This document shows positions 51,443 to 63,975 of a DNA stretch of 64,000 bases, piece by piece. This DNA is from Siphonodentalium dalli (taxonomy: Eukaryota; Mollusca; Scaphopoda; Gadilida; Siphonodentaliidae). The notes under the pieces are model-generated. The model was not told the origin of the DNA. It was given only the letters and a program-made list of their open reading frames with translations, and did no database searches. Positions within the stretch are counted from its first letter, which is position 1; the number at the start of each line of letters is the position of its first letter. The translations under genes were made by a program, and so were the position numbers. Location: positions 35,783,797 through 35,847,796 of the forward strand of contig CP136061.1 in assembly GCA_032622095.1 (NCBI GenBank), in the 5' to 3' direction.

Positions 51443-53933
51443 CTAATGAACTACTGCCAATAAGAATTACAAATAGGGTAATAGAATTTGTGTGCTTTCT
51501 ATCAGTTGTCATTTTGATATATCTGTACTATTGTTTTAGAAGCCAACCATGGGCACCTCAGAATTGTGGAATCTTCGAGCTCACCACGGACATCATAATA
51601 AAGTACAAAATAATCACGACAATCGAAAATCATATCACTTTACTGCCAAGGGCACTATTTGTTCACAAACGGACTCGTAGTCGTCAATTCTGCGAAAAGA
51701 TTTTTGGACCGTCTGAAAGATTTAGGAGTACTATTAGCTATTCGTAATTCTTTTCAGAAGTAGTTCCTTATGTGACTACTATTAGCTATTCATAAATTTT
51801 TATCAGTTCATTATGCAAGAGGTGTCAAATATCTAACAACTCTTCAAGAAATGCACAAATTGGATATTTCAAAAATAATTAACCATTACATCTTCAACAA
51901 AAACTAAATTAAATTTCTAATTTTGAACAAATGGGAGATAGGATTTTTTATTTTCAAATAATTGTGGGTGAATATGCTATAAATAATCTTTGATGATGAT
52001 CTCTTTAGGTAATGTGGGAGGTGCCTGAAAACAGAATATTTGCATTTATTTGGTCCAATAAAGGAAAACATGTCCGGATTAATAGCATTAAGAAAACCTC
52101 TGTGCCAGTTTGGACCTATTTTTATTGTTTTTATATATGATTGCATTTTACTACAATGTCCTAATTGAGTGTTATTGAAATGGCAATTATGGCAAGACAC
52201 AGTTTGTAAAATATTTCATGTCATCTTATTTCTGTTTGTTCAATGTGCAGTTAAATTCTTTTTCCAACTACACAGGAAAACTTAATATTATTTTACAAAT
52301 ATACCCATATACAGTATAATGAATTCCAATTTTTCCTCGATTGGACACTTGGTCCAGTGAGTCTTGTATTATTTTTAATAGTGGTTAGGGATTTTGCTGT
52401 CATAAGAAATTAACACACGGATAACTGTTTTATTTGACTGGATATTTGGTTGTTTTTTTTGCCGAAGGTTTTATCTTGTCTACCAAAGATTTCTCTTTGT
52501 GCCTTAAAGTCTTTTGTTAAAATAATTTGTTTCTCAGGGATTTGTGATACGACCTGCCTAAACTTACATACAAGACTCGTCCTGATTGTTTGGTATCCTG
52601 TATTCCCATGGAGACACGACCGTTTTGTGGTACAATTCTAGATATTCTGAATTGCACCACAAAAAAATGTGGTACAATCAGTGAAATGCTGCCAACGCTT
52701 CAAACTTTCAGAAGTCAAACCACACGGGCATTGGTTAATGTCATAATGTATATATACTGAAGAAAGAGAGATATGACTACCTACTGTACTATACTGAATT
52801 TTATTTATGATAGAACAAAAATCAGTCTTAACTGAATTTTGTTTTGCAAAAAGCCAATGAAAAGGGGTCGTCGTTCAATAGTGATGTCATGTTTGACGTT
52901 ACAGTTCTAAGAGAACTGTTTGGTGGAAAATCATACCAAGCAGAGCTAGAAACTGTATGTTGAACATATGTCACTACAGTTTAGACCAAAACATACAGTC
53001 AAATTACAAAAGAAATAAATACCCTGCGCATCGGGGTGTATAGTAGAATTTGACCACAAAGAAACTGATTGTAGGACGACGTGAATTTCTTAAATATTTT
53101 ACTGATGCAAACGGACATATCTATAAATATTACCAATAATCAATTGACATGTCAATTTGAATAATTGTATTGGCGTCTTTTTGAGAATTTCTCAAAAATA
53201 CTTCAATATGGTATTGAAGAGAATGCTCTACCTACTAGCGGCACATTATATCCACATCTCTTTTGGCAAAAACAAAAACATGTTATGATAAATTATGCTA
53301 ATTATTGAGTGCTTTCAGTCAAGCTTATCATCTGCACATTCTTTCTGAATAACTGGAATCCTATGTCATCTGTATTATCAGAACAGCCCTCGAATTAATA
53401 ATATACCATTCCAATGTATGCATTTATAACTGAATGTGAGAAACCATGTACTAGTTAGAGGTTTAACAATTTTGTTATACTTAATGGATTCTTCCATAAG
53501 TTATAAAGTATACATTGGAATATTATATGTAAATTTCCTATGGCAACTACTTGTCAATGATGAGTGTTTAGTATAAAAAGGGTAAATTATATATAGGAGG
53601 TATTAGTAGGTCTTATTACATTCCTGTCTGATTTACCTTGATGTCTCGCGTGATTATAAACAATAATTTCACTAGTGAATTATGTCACTTTAACTGGCGC
53701 GTTATGTATTCATATGAGCTATCAATAGTTATGCGTCATGGGTATAATGGCAGTATGTTAATCGATTTATGGTAAATCAAATGTTGATAGCAGAATATAA
53801 TAAACAGAATAATCACTTGATTGATCTGACATGAAATAATTTGTGGCAGGGACTATTTTGTAAAACTCTCGCATACAAGACTCTCATTAATTATTTCTCG
53901 TCATAGATCAATCAAGAGATTACTCTCAATATA
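51443..53933. other. Intergenic stretch with dispersed repeat copies
   Basis: 53463-53590 is a shortened family D element (cttaatggattcttccataa, tttagtataaaaagggtaa). 53640-53850 is an inverted relative of 12010-12300 (aacagaataatcacttgatt). The remainder is AT-rich with no gene seen. Confidence 0.55.
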
Positions 53934-54151
53934 CAGTAATGCCCTACATAATCGACTCCTTAACCACAGCAGAATTATGGGTAATTTTTCAGGATTTAGT
54001 TGGAAATATGGCTTGTTGCCATTCATTGGAAAGCTCTCACTGAGAGCTTTCCGATGAATGGCAACAAGCCATATTTCCGACTAAATTCTGAAAAATTACC
54101 CCATAATTCTGCTGTGGTTAAGGAGTCGTTTTTTTTTAGGGAATTACTGTA
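53934..54151. mobile_element. Mariner-type hairpin family H, complete
   Basis: TA-bounded, cagtaatgccctacataatc at the left and gaattactgta at the right, with apex ctctcactgagag. Confidence 0.85.
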
Positions 54152-54210
54152 TGCATTTGGTTTTTCAGATGCTATGATCCCTGAGAAACAAAATATTTTT
54201 GTATCTGGCT

Positions 54211-54631
54211 TTAAAGGTACTCAATCCGATCAGACGCTCCTAAATTACTATTTCTTTGGCTTCGGGGTAAAATATAATTGATTCGAGTCAAGGAACCCAC
54301 CCATCAAAGCTCAGAGTGATCAGATAGCAATTTTTGAAGTTTGTTATTTCTCGAGATATGTAATAATATGTGGCCCAGAAACACGTGGTCAAATGGAGGG
54401 TCTCGGACAAAATTACGGATGAAGATGGATAACTCTAAAATCAAGTGGTAATATTTTGTTGAACAAAATGTTGATAAATAACAAGTTTTGAATAAATTTG
54501 ATACCATATTTGACAGTGGTTAGCATTATTTTGTTGCAATAAATCAATTCTGATAACTAAAGCATATTTTGAAGATATGTTGTTGTATCTTGATGGTATG
54601 GGGACTGTCTGATCGGATTGAGTACCTTTAA
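54211..54631. mobile_element. TTAA family E element, complete
   Basis: Starts TTAAAGGTACTCAATCCGAT and ends CGGATTGAGTACCTTTAA. This is the cleanest copy of the family in the window. The interior is not palindromic. Confidence 0.82.
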
Positions 54632-55176
54632 TGAATGCTGCTGTGTTATTCTGTCACACAGTCCAGTGTATTTAATATGTTTGCTCAATATCGATGAAAT
54701 TTCATTTTAAGCCCAATGATTATATGGACCCGTGTCAGTATGTGATATTGCTGTTGCACATTGTAATAATTTCTCAATCTCTTGTGATTGTGTGATCTTA
54801 TAAGCTAAATCAACCATAATTTCAACAATATTTCATAGCCTTTGTGGGATCAATGTTTATTCCAACTTTCACTTTATATTTTCATAAATTATTCCCAAGG
54901 AGTTATATATCAGGTCAGGCATATCAACTATTTATTATAGTAATATGTCTGTCTATATGTTGAATTTGACAGTGTGAAATCCCTGTTTTTTGTGTGAAAA
55001 ATGCAGAATTGCACATCTCAGTGCACTGTTACAACTGAACAATTTTATTAATTCATTAATGGCAAAAGTATGCCTTCCTAAATAACATTATTACCACTTT
55101 AGAAGGCGTTCTCTAGTAGATTAACAGTATTTTACCTGCACGATAAGATTCCATAATTTTGAGGCGAAGTTGAATG

Positions 55177-55440
55177 GAAGTGGGCGGCGGGCATTAATGA
55201 AGCTTTGTTCTCATTAACGCCAGCCGTCCGCTTCAGGTTAAGTCACCAATCACGTGATCATACGAGGATGAAGTGGTAATAATAGTAATAACATGATTTT
55301 GTCCGGCTTCATGGTTTATTAACGGCCCTCCAGGAATGAGTAACAGTCCTCGTGCCTATTAGCAGCCCTCGATTGCGTCTCAGGCCTCCAATCATTCCTG
55401 TCGGGCCGTTAATAAACAACAAAGCCTTCAAAAATCATGT
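55177..55440. repeat. Two adjacent inverted repeats
   Basis: gaagtgggcggcgggcatta is mirrored at 55211-55234. acatgattttgtccggcttc with ttattaacggccc (55291-55327) is mirrored by gggccgttaataaacaa ... aaaatcatgt. Both are GC-rich against an AT-rich background. Confidence 0.6.
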
Positions 55441-55745
55441 TGGTAAATTAACATGATGACACATTCGCACATGCATAACAATATTTAGACCAATTGAATG
55501 ATAATAGACTTCCTTATCATGTGCCGTCATGATTAATCAATTGCACGGATCGAGACACGTTATTTCGTCACCAAAACAAACATGGTCCCGAATTAGTGCG
55601 ACACTGATTTTGAATAATTTTTGTGAAATATGGGATTATCCCTCTTTTATTGATTCACAAAACGACAATATCTATATTCAGATGTTATAGTTGAATATGA
55701 CTTTAATAGTTGAATTCAGAATATCCCTGACCTGTATATTCTGCC
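55441..55745. repeat. Dispersed repeat J, copy 1
   Basis: Shares order and wording with 59030-59405: atttagaccaatt, cttccttatcatgtg, gttatttcgtca, aacaaacatgg and acgaaacgacgata-like sequence. Confidence 0.65.
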
Positions 55746-55895
55746 TTACGGGGATATACACTGAATTTGACTCCTCCCTTTTCGCAAATCTGCAGTCATT
55801 TCTGTGGTGAAAATATTGTGTCTGAGTTGAGAAACTTCAGATTTAAAGATTTTCTGAGGATTCTAGACCTCCAGTTCTAGCAACAGTATCTGTTC

Positions 55896-56464
55896 TTAAC
55901 CCTTTACCCAACAGAACGGCCCTGTGCCAATGCATTCTCTTATATATGCGAGTCGACCATAGGGCGCCTCGCATATATAAGAGAATGCATTGGCTTAACA
56001 CATTAAAAATTATAAAATTGTTAAAGAATGTAAGAAAAAATGGTAAAAAGTGTTAAAAAAAGATTTTTTTTTAGGCCAATGCATTCTCTTATATATGCGA
56101 GGCGACCTATGGTCGACTCGCATATATAAAAGAATGCATTGGCACAGGGCATAACTGTAACAATCACAATGTGGTCAAGGAGCCGGTTCCAATGATATCC
56201 ATATTTGTATGGTTCTATTGAGACAGACCGAAGATATTTTAGGCTGTTGAAGCTTTATTTGGCCGGTTTTGGCCGTTTTGTTTAGGTCGCCTCGCATATA
56301 TAAGAGAATGCATTGGCCATTTTTTCTTACATTCTTTAACAATTTTATAATTTTTAATGTGTTAAGCCAATGCATTCTCTTATATATGCGAGGCGACCTA
56401 TGGTCGACTCGCATATATAAGAGAATGCATTGGCACAGGGCCCTTCTGTTGGGTAAAGGGTTAA
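55896..56464. mobile_element. TTAA family A, inverted copy joined to a second partial copy
   Basis: Starts TTAACCCTTTACCCAACAG and has two hairpins. It reaches the other inner end (ttggccggttttggccgttt), where it runs at 56284 into the middle of another family A hairpin. It ends GGGTAAAGGGTTAA. Confidence 0.78.
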
Positions 56465-56656
56465 TACATCACCCTGTCCGTGTAATTAGTGTGACGTGGC
56501 GGACCGCATTCTGGCAAATAGAATCATTTTTAATAGCAATTAAATTGTTTCTGTCCCTCAAATCAACATGTTTTGTAAAGTTGTATATGTGTTGATGCAG
56601 TCACATTAGGTGTGAAATTCTCAACTCAGACCTATTATTTTTGTTGGGCTAACAGT

Positions 56657-56700
56657 TTAACCCTTTCAGTGCCAAGTCCGATTTTTGTATCAACCTATAT
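56657..56700. mobile_element. TTAA family C, left end only
   Basis: TTAACCCTTTCAGTGCCAAG through tttttgtatcaacctatat; the rest is missing. Confidence 0.65.
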
Positions 56701-57708
56701 TTCCTTGATAATTTTACTTAGGCTCTTTCCATCAATGTATCACATTATTATAATCAATAAATTTGAAAAATTATCAAGGAAATTGGTTTCTTTTATTCAA
56801 CACATTTGTTTGAGCCTCGGCACCATGTTGCTCTGCTTTATTTTATTTTTGTGTCCTTAATAGTTGTGTCTTAAATTGTTCTCATCTTTTAACTGAATTT
56901 TAACATGTATAATTTGTAAGAAGAAATATATTTTTACTAATGTGGACCTATTTAAAAATTGTTTAATATCTACATTGTAAATTTTATGAAATATATAATA
57001 GAAATATATAGAAACCTTTTGAACCAATTATATAGATTGTATAGATCTATTAAGATTGTGTTGGTGGGTTTTGAAATATTGTATACCTGTTGTGTTATTC
57101 ATCCAAAGCCACCTTTTTTAACATTTTGAAGTTATGAACTATTTCTTATTCAATGATACCAATGTTTTGTATTTTTATCAACTGAAAGCTGTATATCCAA
57201 TATATATCATAAAATCTAGTATCTCATCATGATTTCCTACTGGAATTCAATCATAGACAATTATGATATGATGTACCCACAATCAGCCAAATAATTCATG
57301 GTTATCTTCCAAATTTTGTTTGGACACGCAAAGTAAATTTCCCATTTTATCAGGCCTGTGTGCATGATTCCGAAACCCCATGCATGCAACATTTTGTTTT
57401 TTCGTGTTTGACAATCTTACCTGGAACTGATATCAAATATCTGTCAATGATGCTTGATTGAGTGAGTTTGGACAATATAAGTCACACAGAATATATCAAA
57501 AAACGTTTTACGGACATCTGTTTAGGGAAAATATTGGCCGTGGGCAACTAAAATTAGACCCTAAGCTTGTCAATGTGGAAGTTGAGTGGTTCGTCGGCAT
57601 GTGCCCTAGAAATAAAAAAGTAATATATAAAAGTGCACACGCACATTCTTTTCAAAATATTTGACCTGAGAAATGAGAAATTTGCTTTGCGCGCTTTACA
57701 TATTAATT
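56701..57708. other. Intergenic AT-rich stretch
   Basis: No gene, RNA or repeat structure could be made out. Confidence 0.5.
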
Positions 57709-57962
57709 GTATCCCTTTCATGGTGGGAGCTGCAGTATTAAAGACCCTGTGCCAGTGCATTCTCTTATATATGCGAGTCTACCACAGGGAGCCTCGCATA
57801 CATAAGAGAATGCACTGGCTTACAAAATGAAGGTAAATATTGTAGGCCAATGCATTCTCTTATATATGCAAGGCGCCATTTGTGCGACTCGCATATATAA
57901 GAGAATGCATTGGCACAGGGTTTTCGCTAAATTTCAGGAAGCTACAGTCATGAAAGGGTTAA
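57709..57962. mobile_element. TTAA family B element, inverted
   Basis: Starts ccctttcatggtgggagctg (left TTAA worn to gtat) and ends gctacagtcatgaaagggtt then aa. Two hairpins. Confidence 0.8.
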
Positions 57963-58033
57963 GTGTGTGGTTCATTAAATATTTTGCAATCGCAGTATAC
58001 AACATTTACAAAGCCAACCAATGATATATTGTG

Positions 58034-58433
58034 TTAACCCTTTACCCAACAAACCGGCCAAAACCGGCCAAATAAAGCTTCAACAGCCTAAAATATCTTC
58101 GGTCTGTCTCAATAGAACCATACAAATATGGATATCATTGGAACCGGCTCCTTGACCACATTGTGATAGTTACAGTTAGCCCTGTGCCAATGCATTCTCT
58201 TATATATGCGAGTCGACCATAGGTCGCCTCGCATATATAAGAGAATGCATTGGCCTACAAAAAATCTTTTTTTTAACACTTTTTACCATTTTTTCTTACA
58301 TTCTTTAACAATTTTATAATTTTTAATGTGTTAAGCCAATGCATTCTCTTATATATGCGAGGCGACCTATGGTCGACTCGCATATATAAGAGAATGCATT
58401 GGCACAGGGCCGTTCTGTTGGGTAAAGGGTTAA
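58034..58433. mobile_element. TTAA family A element, complete
   Basis: Starts TTAACCCTTTACCCAACA and ends GTTGGGTAAAGGGTTAA, with both hairpins (58188-58252, 58336-58404). It is the most regular copy in the window. Confidence 0.88.
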
Positions 58434-58609
58434 CATATTCTCACCCGTGTGTCCCTTGTGAACAGATTTGTTTCTTGGGAGCATATAGCTGTTTTAATAT
58501 AACCTGTGTGATCATCTCGGTTCATATGCATGTCTTGTTGCATCTGTGATCATGTTGGAGGGTTCAATGCACCAGGCCACTATTTCTGCCATGTTACCAG
58601 GTCAGGAAC

Positions 58610-58863
58610 CAAGCCTTGAAATAGTGTGTCTGTCATTTGCAGAATGAGGTCCCCAGAGGGTGAATTTAGTGATGCTACCCCGCATAGCGGGCTAGCATCA
58701 CCAAATTCACCCTCTGGGAACCTCATTCTGCTGAAGTGTAAACAGAATGAGGTCCCCAGAGGGTGAATTTGGTGATGCTAGACTGCTCTGCGGGGTAGCA
58801 TCACTAAATTCACCCTCTGTGGACCTCATTCTGCAAATGACAGACACACTATTTCAAGGCTTG
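58610..58863. mobile_element. Family P element, complete short form
   Basis: The same 254-base layout as the copy at 51189, differing by scattered bases. Here the flanks (gtcaggaac and aatttgac) show no target duplication. Confidence 0.88.
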
Positions 58864-59029
58864 AATTTGACGGTGCTAAATCCACCATTTCCCTGTGTTT
58901 GTGGAAACTCTGGGATCATGCATCCCATTGTACAGCCAAATTTCACTCGTAGCAACATTACAGCAAATTTTCAGTCTCCCGATAAAATTTGTTTGCAAAC
59001 TTTTTTGCTGGCTTATTTTAGTTAATAAT

Positions 59030-59405
59030 CGCTCATTCATAACAAAATTTAGACCAATTTAATGTCAGTTGACCTCCTTATCATGTGACATCATGACATA
59101 TTTAATGTCAGTTGACCTCCTTATCATGTGACATCATGACATATTTAATGTCAGTTGACCTCCTTATCATGTGACCTCCTTATCATGTGACCTCCTTATC
59201 ATGTGACATCATGACATATTTTTCGCATTGGATTGAGACATGTTATTTCGTCATATAAACAAACATGGCACCGATTTAGTATGACTCTGTTTTTAATAAA
59301 AAAATTTAAATATCATATTGGGTTATGCCTCTTGTATCGATTTCACGAAACGACGATATTCATATTTACCTATAATAGTTAAATTTAGGATACGCCTGAC
59401 CTGGT
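59030..59405. repeat. Dispersed repeat J, copy 2, with internal 43-bp tandem array
   Basis: Related to 55441-55745. The piece tatttaatgtcagttgacct + ccttatcatgtgacatcatg is repeated about three times, with an extra short repeat of ttatcatgtgacctcc (59058-59215). Confidence 0.8.
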
Positions 59406-60088
59406 TACAATACTCACGCCAAAATTCACCAAGTTTTCCTACATTACAAAACTCAATCTACTATTTATCGACCATTAAAAAGTTATGAAAAAGTTAAAGT
59501 GCATTGCATGTTATTTATAAAGTAGAACCTACATCAAGAAAAATGACAGAATAGAAGTTCAGATTGAACCAGTCCAGTATAGTTCTTCAAGAATTGTCTA
59601 ATTTACTTTATAGTAAGAGTTGTGCTTCAAAACCGCTTGATATTAAACTCTTGCAAATGTTTTATCCAATTTTCACTGCAGAAAATTATTTCTTCTTTTC
59701 TTTCAGATATTGATTTCATTATAGCATATGGAAGTTGCTAATAACTAATGATATGACTTCTTTGTGTAGATTGATATAAGAACATAATATTAGATCTAGG
59801 AGTTTGGTATTATAGTTAGTTTTATTTTAGTATCAGTAATGTGTAGTAATATACACTTGTTTGTTCAGCTTGACAACACGGTAGTTGAGGGATTATTTAA
59901 CTTGTTACATGCACATGAACCTGTGAATGTTGGACACCAATGTTGTTACCCAGTTTTACAAATATTTATATCGATCTATTAAACCTAATGAAACTTATGG
60001 AGGATTATCTTATTTTCCCATATCAGTATACAATACACAGACGAAACAGCCTCATATCATTCATTGAGGTGGGGCTTTTTAGCTCAAC
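59406..60088. other. Intergenic AT-rich stretch
   Basis: Nothing recognisable. Confidence 0.5.
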
Positions 60089-61030
60089 TTGATAAAGTCA
60101 AGTTTGAGCTATCGCCATGGGTTGGAATCCGCCATTAGCCATCTTGGAATTAAAAAATTGGCACACCCTGTAGTTTGCATTTATTGCTGCCGGCAGCCAT
60201 CTTGTATTTACTCTTTGCATGACTCTTTGGCACACCCTACAGACCACATCCCTAGTCTGATCATCACCAAACTTTTTATGAATCTTCAGGGTGACTCTAG
60301 ATGAGAGCCATAGATTATATATATTTCGGAAATTCGTTAAAAAACATGGCTGCCTGCAGCAATCTTGTTTCAAATTTGAATCCATCAGCACACCCAACAG
60401 CCTGCATTTATCTGAGAAATGTTTTTGAAAAATTACAGGCATGTTTAGAATCACCTCTAGATGGGAGCTATCAAATTTGAATTTTTTTTTATGAAAAACA
60501 TGGCCCGCCGGCAGCCATCTTAGATTTTACTCTTTGCATGACTAAATCCTTTGGCACACCCTACAGACCACATCCCTTGACCAATCATCACCAAACTTCA
60601 TATGGATTTTCAGGGTAGCCTCTAGATGAGAGCCGTAGATTATTTCTGAAATTCGTCTAAAACATGGCCACCAGAAGCCATCTTGGATTTCAAAAACAGT
60701 CCGCAGTTATCTGAGAAATGTTTTGAAAATTTACAGGCATGTTTAGGATCACCTCTCGATGCGAGCTGTCAAATTTGAATTTTTTTTTATAAAATATATG
60801 ACCTCGGGCAGCCATCTTGGATTTTACTCTTTGCATGACTAAATCCTTCGGCACACACTGCATGCAACATCTCTTATCCGATCGTCGCCAAATTTCATAT
60901 GATTCTTTGGTGTGACCTTGTAATAGATGGGCGCTATCCAATTTTTCTGAAATTTAAAAAAAAAACATGGTCGCCAGCAGCCATCTTGGATTTCACACGT
61001 GAATCCATCGGCACACCCTGCAGCCCACAT
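60089..61030. repeat. ~150-bp tandem-like repeat ('cagcagccatcttggattt'), six diverged units
   Basis: aaaacatggc(c/t)...agccatctt motifs recur near 60109, 60343, 60495, 60660, 60795 and 60963, with tttgcatgactaaatccttt and ggcacaccctacagaccaca between. Pieces also occur at 13070-13130 and 32480-32720. Confidence 0.82.
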
Positions 61031-61039
61031 TTATTATGC

Positions 61040-61830
61040 CCCGACTTGAAGTCGGCGGGTATATAGTCGATGTCTCCGTCCGTCCGTACGTCGTACCGTA
61101 CAAACATTTTGCATTATTGTTCAGCAACCGCTTGGCAGATTTAGCTGTTATTTGGTATGGTGAATAGAGCAGCATGGGGGAACAGCTACATGCATAGCGC
61201 GGGTTTCGTTATTATAACTATAGTTACAAAATTAGGCACATGACAGACGCAGTACATAGCGCTAGTGTGTTAGGTGTATCGAATGCGTTGATTCACTTTT
61301 TTCACTTGTGGTCGGTATGCAATTGTATTACACTGACATAATACAACCTTAATGTACTGAATGGGGTTTCCTGCAATTTATACTAGTGGCCATTTTTTTA
61401 CTTAGAAAATTCAATTTTGTTCGTCCGTACAAACATTTTGCATTATTGTTCAGCAACCGCTGGGCAGATTTAGCTGATATTTGGTATGGTGATAGAGCAG
61501 CATGGGGGAACAGCTACATGCATAGCGCGGGTTTCGTCCACCCATTTTCACCAGAGTTATGGCCCTTTTTTTACTTAGAAAATTCTATTTTTCTCTTGTT
61601 TTTTGGGTTTCCAGATGATAGCGTGAGCTTTGGTGGTACGATTGCAAATCCCGTATTTTTGTGGATCAGTTATATGAAAATACATGTCAAATGCGAATTT
61701 GGGTATGATCTGATGATTTTTGCCAGAGTTATGGCCCTTTTTTCAACTTAGAAAATTGGAATTTTCGCTTGTTTTTGGGTTTCTCGATCACTTGTTTTTG
61801 GGTTTGACTTTAGTGGGTGGGTTTTTAGTC
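61040..61830. repeat. Repeat K variant with ~350-bp internal duplication
   Basis: ccccgacttgaagtcgg and gtccgtccgt runs lead into acaaacattttgcattattg ... acatgcatagcgcgggtttc, first at 61101-61210 and again at 61430-61540. gagttatggccctttttt and gcgaatttgggtatgatc follow. Confidence 0.78.
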
Positions 61831-63410
61831 AACATTTCTGTACGAACTTCTTTTGGAATGGTCATATAGACCTCCTCGGATATCCGCAGTTTCGTCCATG
61901 CTTAATCCGAATTGCTACGGTCGGGGGCAAATGCCACGCGACAGCGTACCTCTTGTTGGTGAAATGTTGAAATGAAAATAAATTCATCTACATAACACAA
62001 GCCCCTGACTGAAACTTTTTGACTTAATTACCTTCATTATTATTCTATTCATTGCCCCCGATTTTTTGATTATTTCTTTTTCACATAACGTTGATCATAC
62101 AATGATTAAATTAAATATTATTATGAAATATAAATCATAACACGAAATTTGTATGTGTTCTCTGGGTTTCTGCTATCTTTTATTTTCCTACTCTTTATGA
62201 CTATATCAGAAACTGCCTATACAGCAGAGTGCTCTACCTATCATTAGCTTATGTCAGCTTCTGGTGGGTAAGACATGGTACCACTAATTGTGGACTCTTC
62301 TGCTATAGGGCATCCCCCCTCTACTCACATAATGTGGGTCACACAAAACTTTTTGACTTACCTTCATTATTATTCTATTCATTGCTCAGCAAAAATTTAA
62401 CTCCTCCCCGATTTGAACAACAGTCATGGACACTTTCATTATTTTAATGAATAATTGATGCGAATCGCCAACATCCATTTTCCGCAGCAATTTGTAGCGA
62501 CGGTGATTAGCAGCCTCCTGATTATTTAGTATGCCCCGACCCTCTGACGGAGGATTCGGGGGGTACGTAGTGGAGAGAACTGGAGACGTCTGTCTGTTCA
62601 CAACACGCCATCAACAGAAGGAATATTAAAATATATATAGTTTGTTCATATGCCTAACATAATCAGTGCGTAAATAGTATATTGTCGTCAAGACGTACGA
62701 TGGTGTACGTAAACAAGGGCCTGCTCGTGTTCCAGAGGTTGTGCTTCTGTTTACATAACACAGCGCAATTCTATTAGTTAATCACACAAAAATTATATAA
62801 ACGCTCTTTATTATTTCCATATCAGGAAAACAGTAACAAATAACGCTCTTTATGTTTACCATATCCGGATCTAAATAAAAAACAGGTAACGTAACGTTTT
62901 TTGCTTTTGTTTACATAACAAAGGGACAAAAATTGACAATAACATACTGTTTATGCCATATTTCTGATTGGTATAAGAACAAAGTCTGTCAATATTTTAC
63001 TTTTTTTTTCTGTTTATGGCGGTTTTTGACGGAGGTGAATATTTTAACAGCATACCCACGGTCCGCTTTAACTGATATAAGCTCCTACAGTTTGTATCCT
63101 ATTTACCTAAAACTTCAGGACATTGTTATTAACACAAGTGACATTGAAGACATGTTTTATTTTAGAGTTATTGACCCTTTATCAACTTGGAAAAATATGA
63201 GTGATAATGCATTTGGTGCCTTGACAGTGAAGTCAACTCCCCCTACAGTTTGTATCCCATTTATCTAAAAAAAATCAGAACATTATTACTGACATATTGA
63301 AGATGTGTCACATGTATTGTGTTGATGGAAAATTTGTTTTATTCTTGAATAATTGAGCCATTGTCAACTTCGAAAATTTTGAGTGAATATGCACTTGTGC
63401 ACCTTAAATA
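61831..63410. other. Intergenic stretch with a ~155-bp two-copy repeat
   Basis: tacagtttgtatcctattta ... acattgaagacatg (63088-63195) recurs diverged at 63245-63310. cttttgtttacataaca-like motifs recur at 62740-62910. No gene is seen. Confidence 0.5.
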
Positions 63411-63414
63411 TACG

Positions 63415-63514
63415 TTATAAGCACGGCGTCCGATTTATACGTGAAATAAAGATCACAAGCGCCCGGAGGGCGCGTGGTGTTTATTTCACTTATAAATCGG
63501 ACGCCGTGCTTATA
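63415..63514. repeat. 100-base inverted repeat with GC-rich apex
   Basis: The left arm ttataagcacggcgtccgat is exactly mirrored by atcggacgccgtgcttataa. The apex gcgcccggagggcgc forms a second tight stem. Confidence 0.88.
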
Positions 63515-63975
63515 ACATATTTATGACACCCAATCAGCCCGAGAAACTTACAATCAGTGATGAGTTTCTGTTTCCAATTAAATGTGTGGTCAGTCTTACA
63601 AACATGGTCCGGTGAATACCAATCAATACTCCATGGTCGGTATTTCACCCAGATTGTTCAACACATTGTATTTGTGACTAATCATGACATTTCAATTTAC
63701 TTTTATCAGTCCTGTTGAGGGAGGAGGGTGGGATAGCACGGGTTGATTTTTCATGTTGTATATATATATACAGGTACGAGTATCTATTTAGTAGTCATTA
63801 CTAAGCTAGGTTTATTCACTATCTTGTCCCTCTACAGAACTGTCAAGCTGCATTCTTGTTATATTTATATATCTATACTTTTTATATTTATACTATATGA
63901 ATGTCACACTCTTGTGTTTACACTTTTGTATATATGCTTATGCTCATGTCTGCAAATTTTGCATCTTTTAGCCAT

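Noticed and set aside
60098-61030. Minus-strand frames of up to 118 codons
   Set aside because: They run through the diverged 'agccatcttggattt' repeat units and share no domain.
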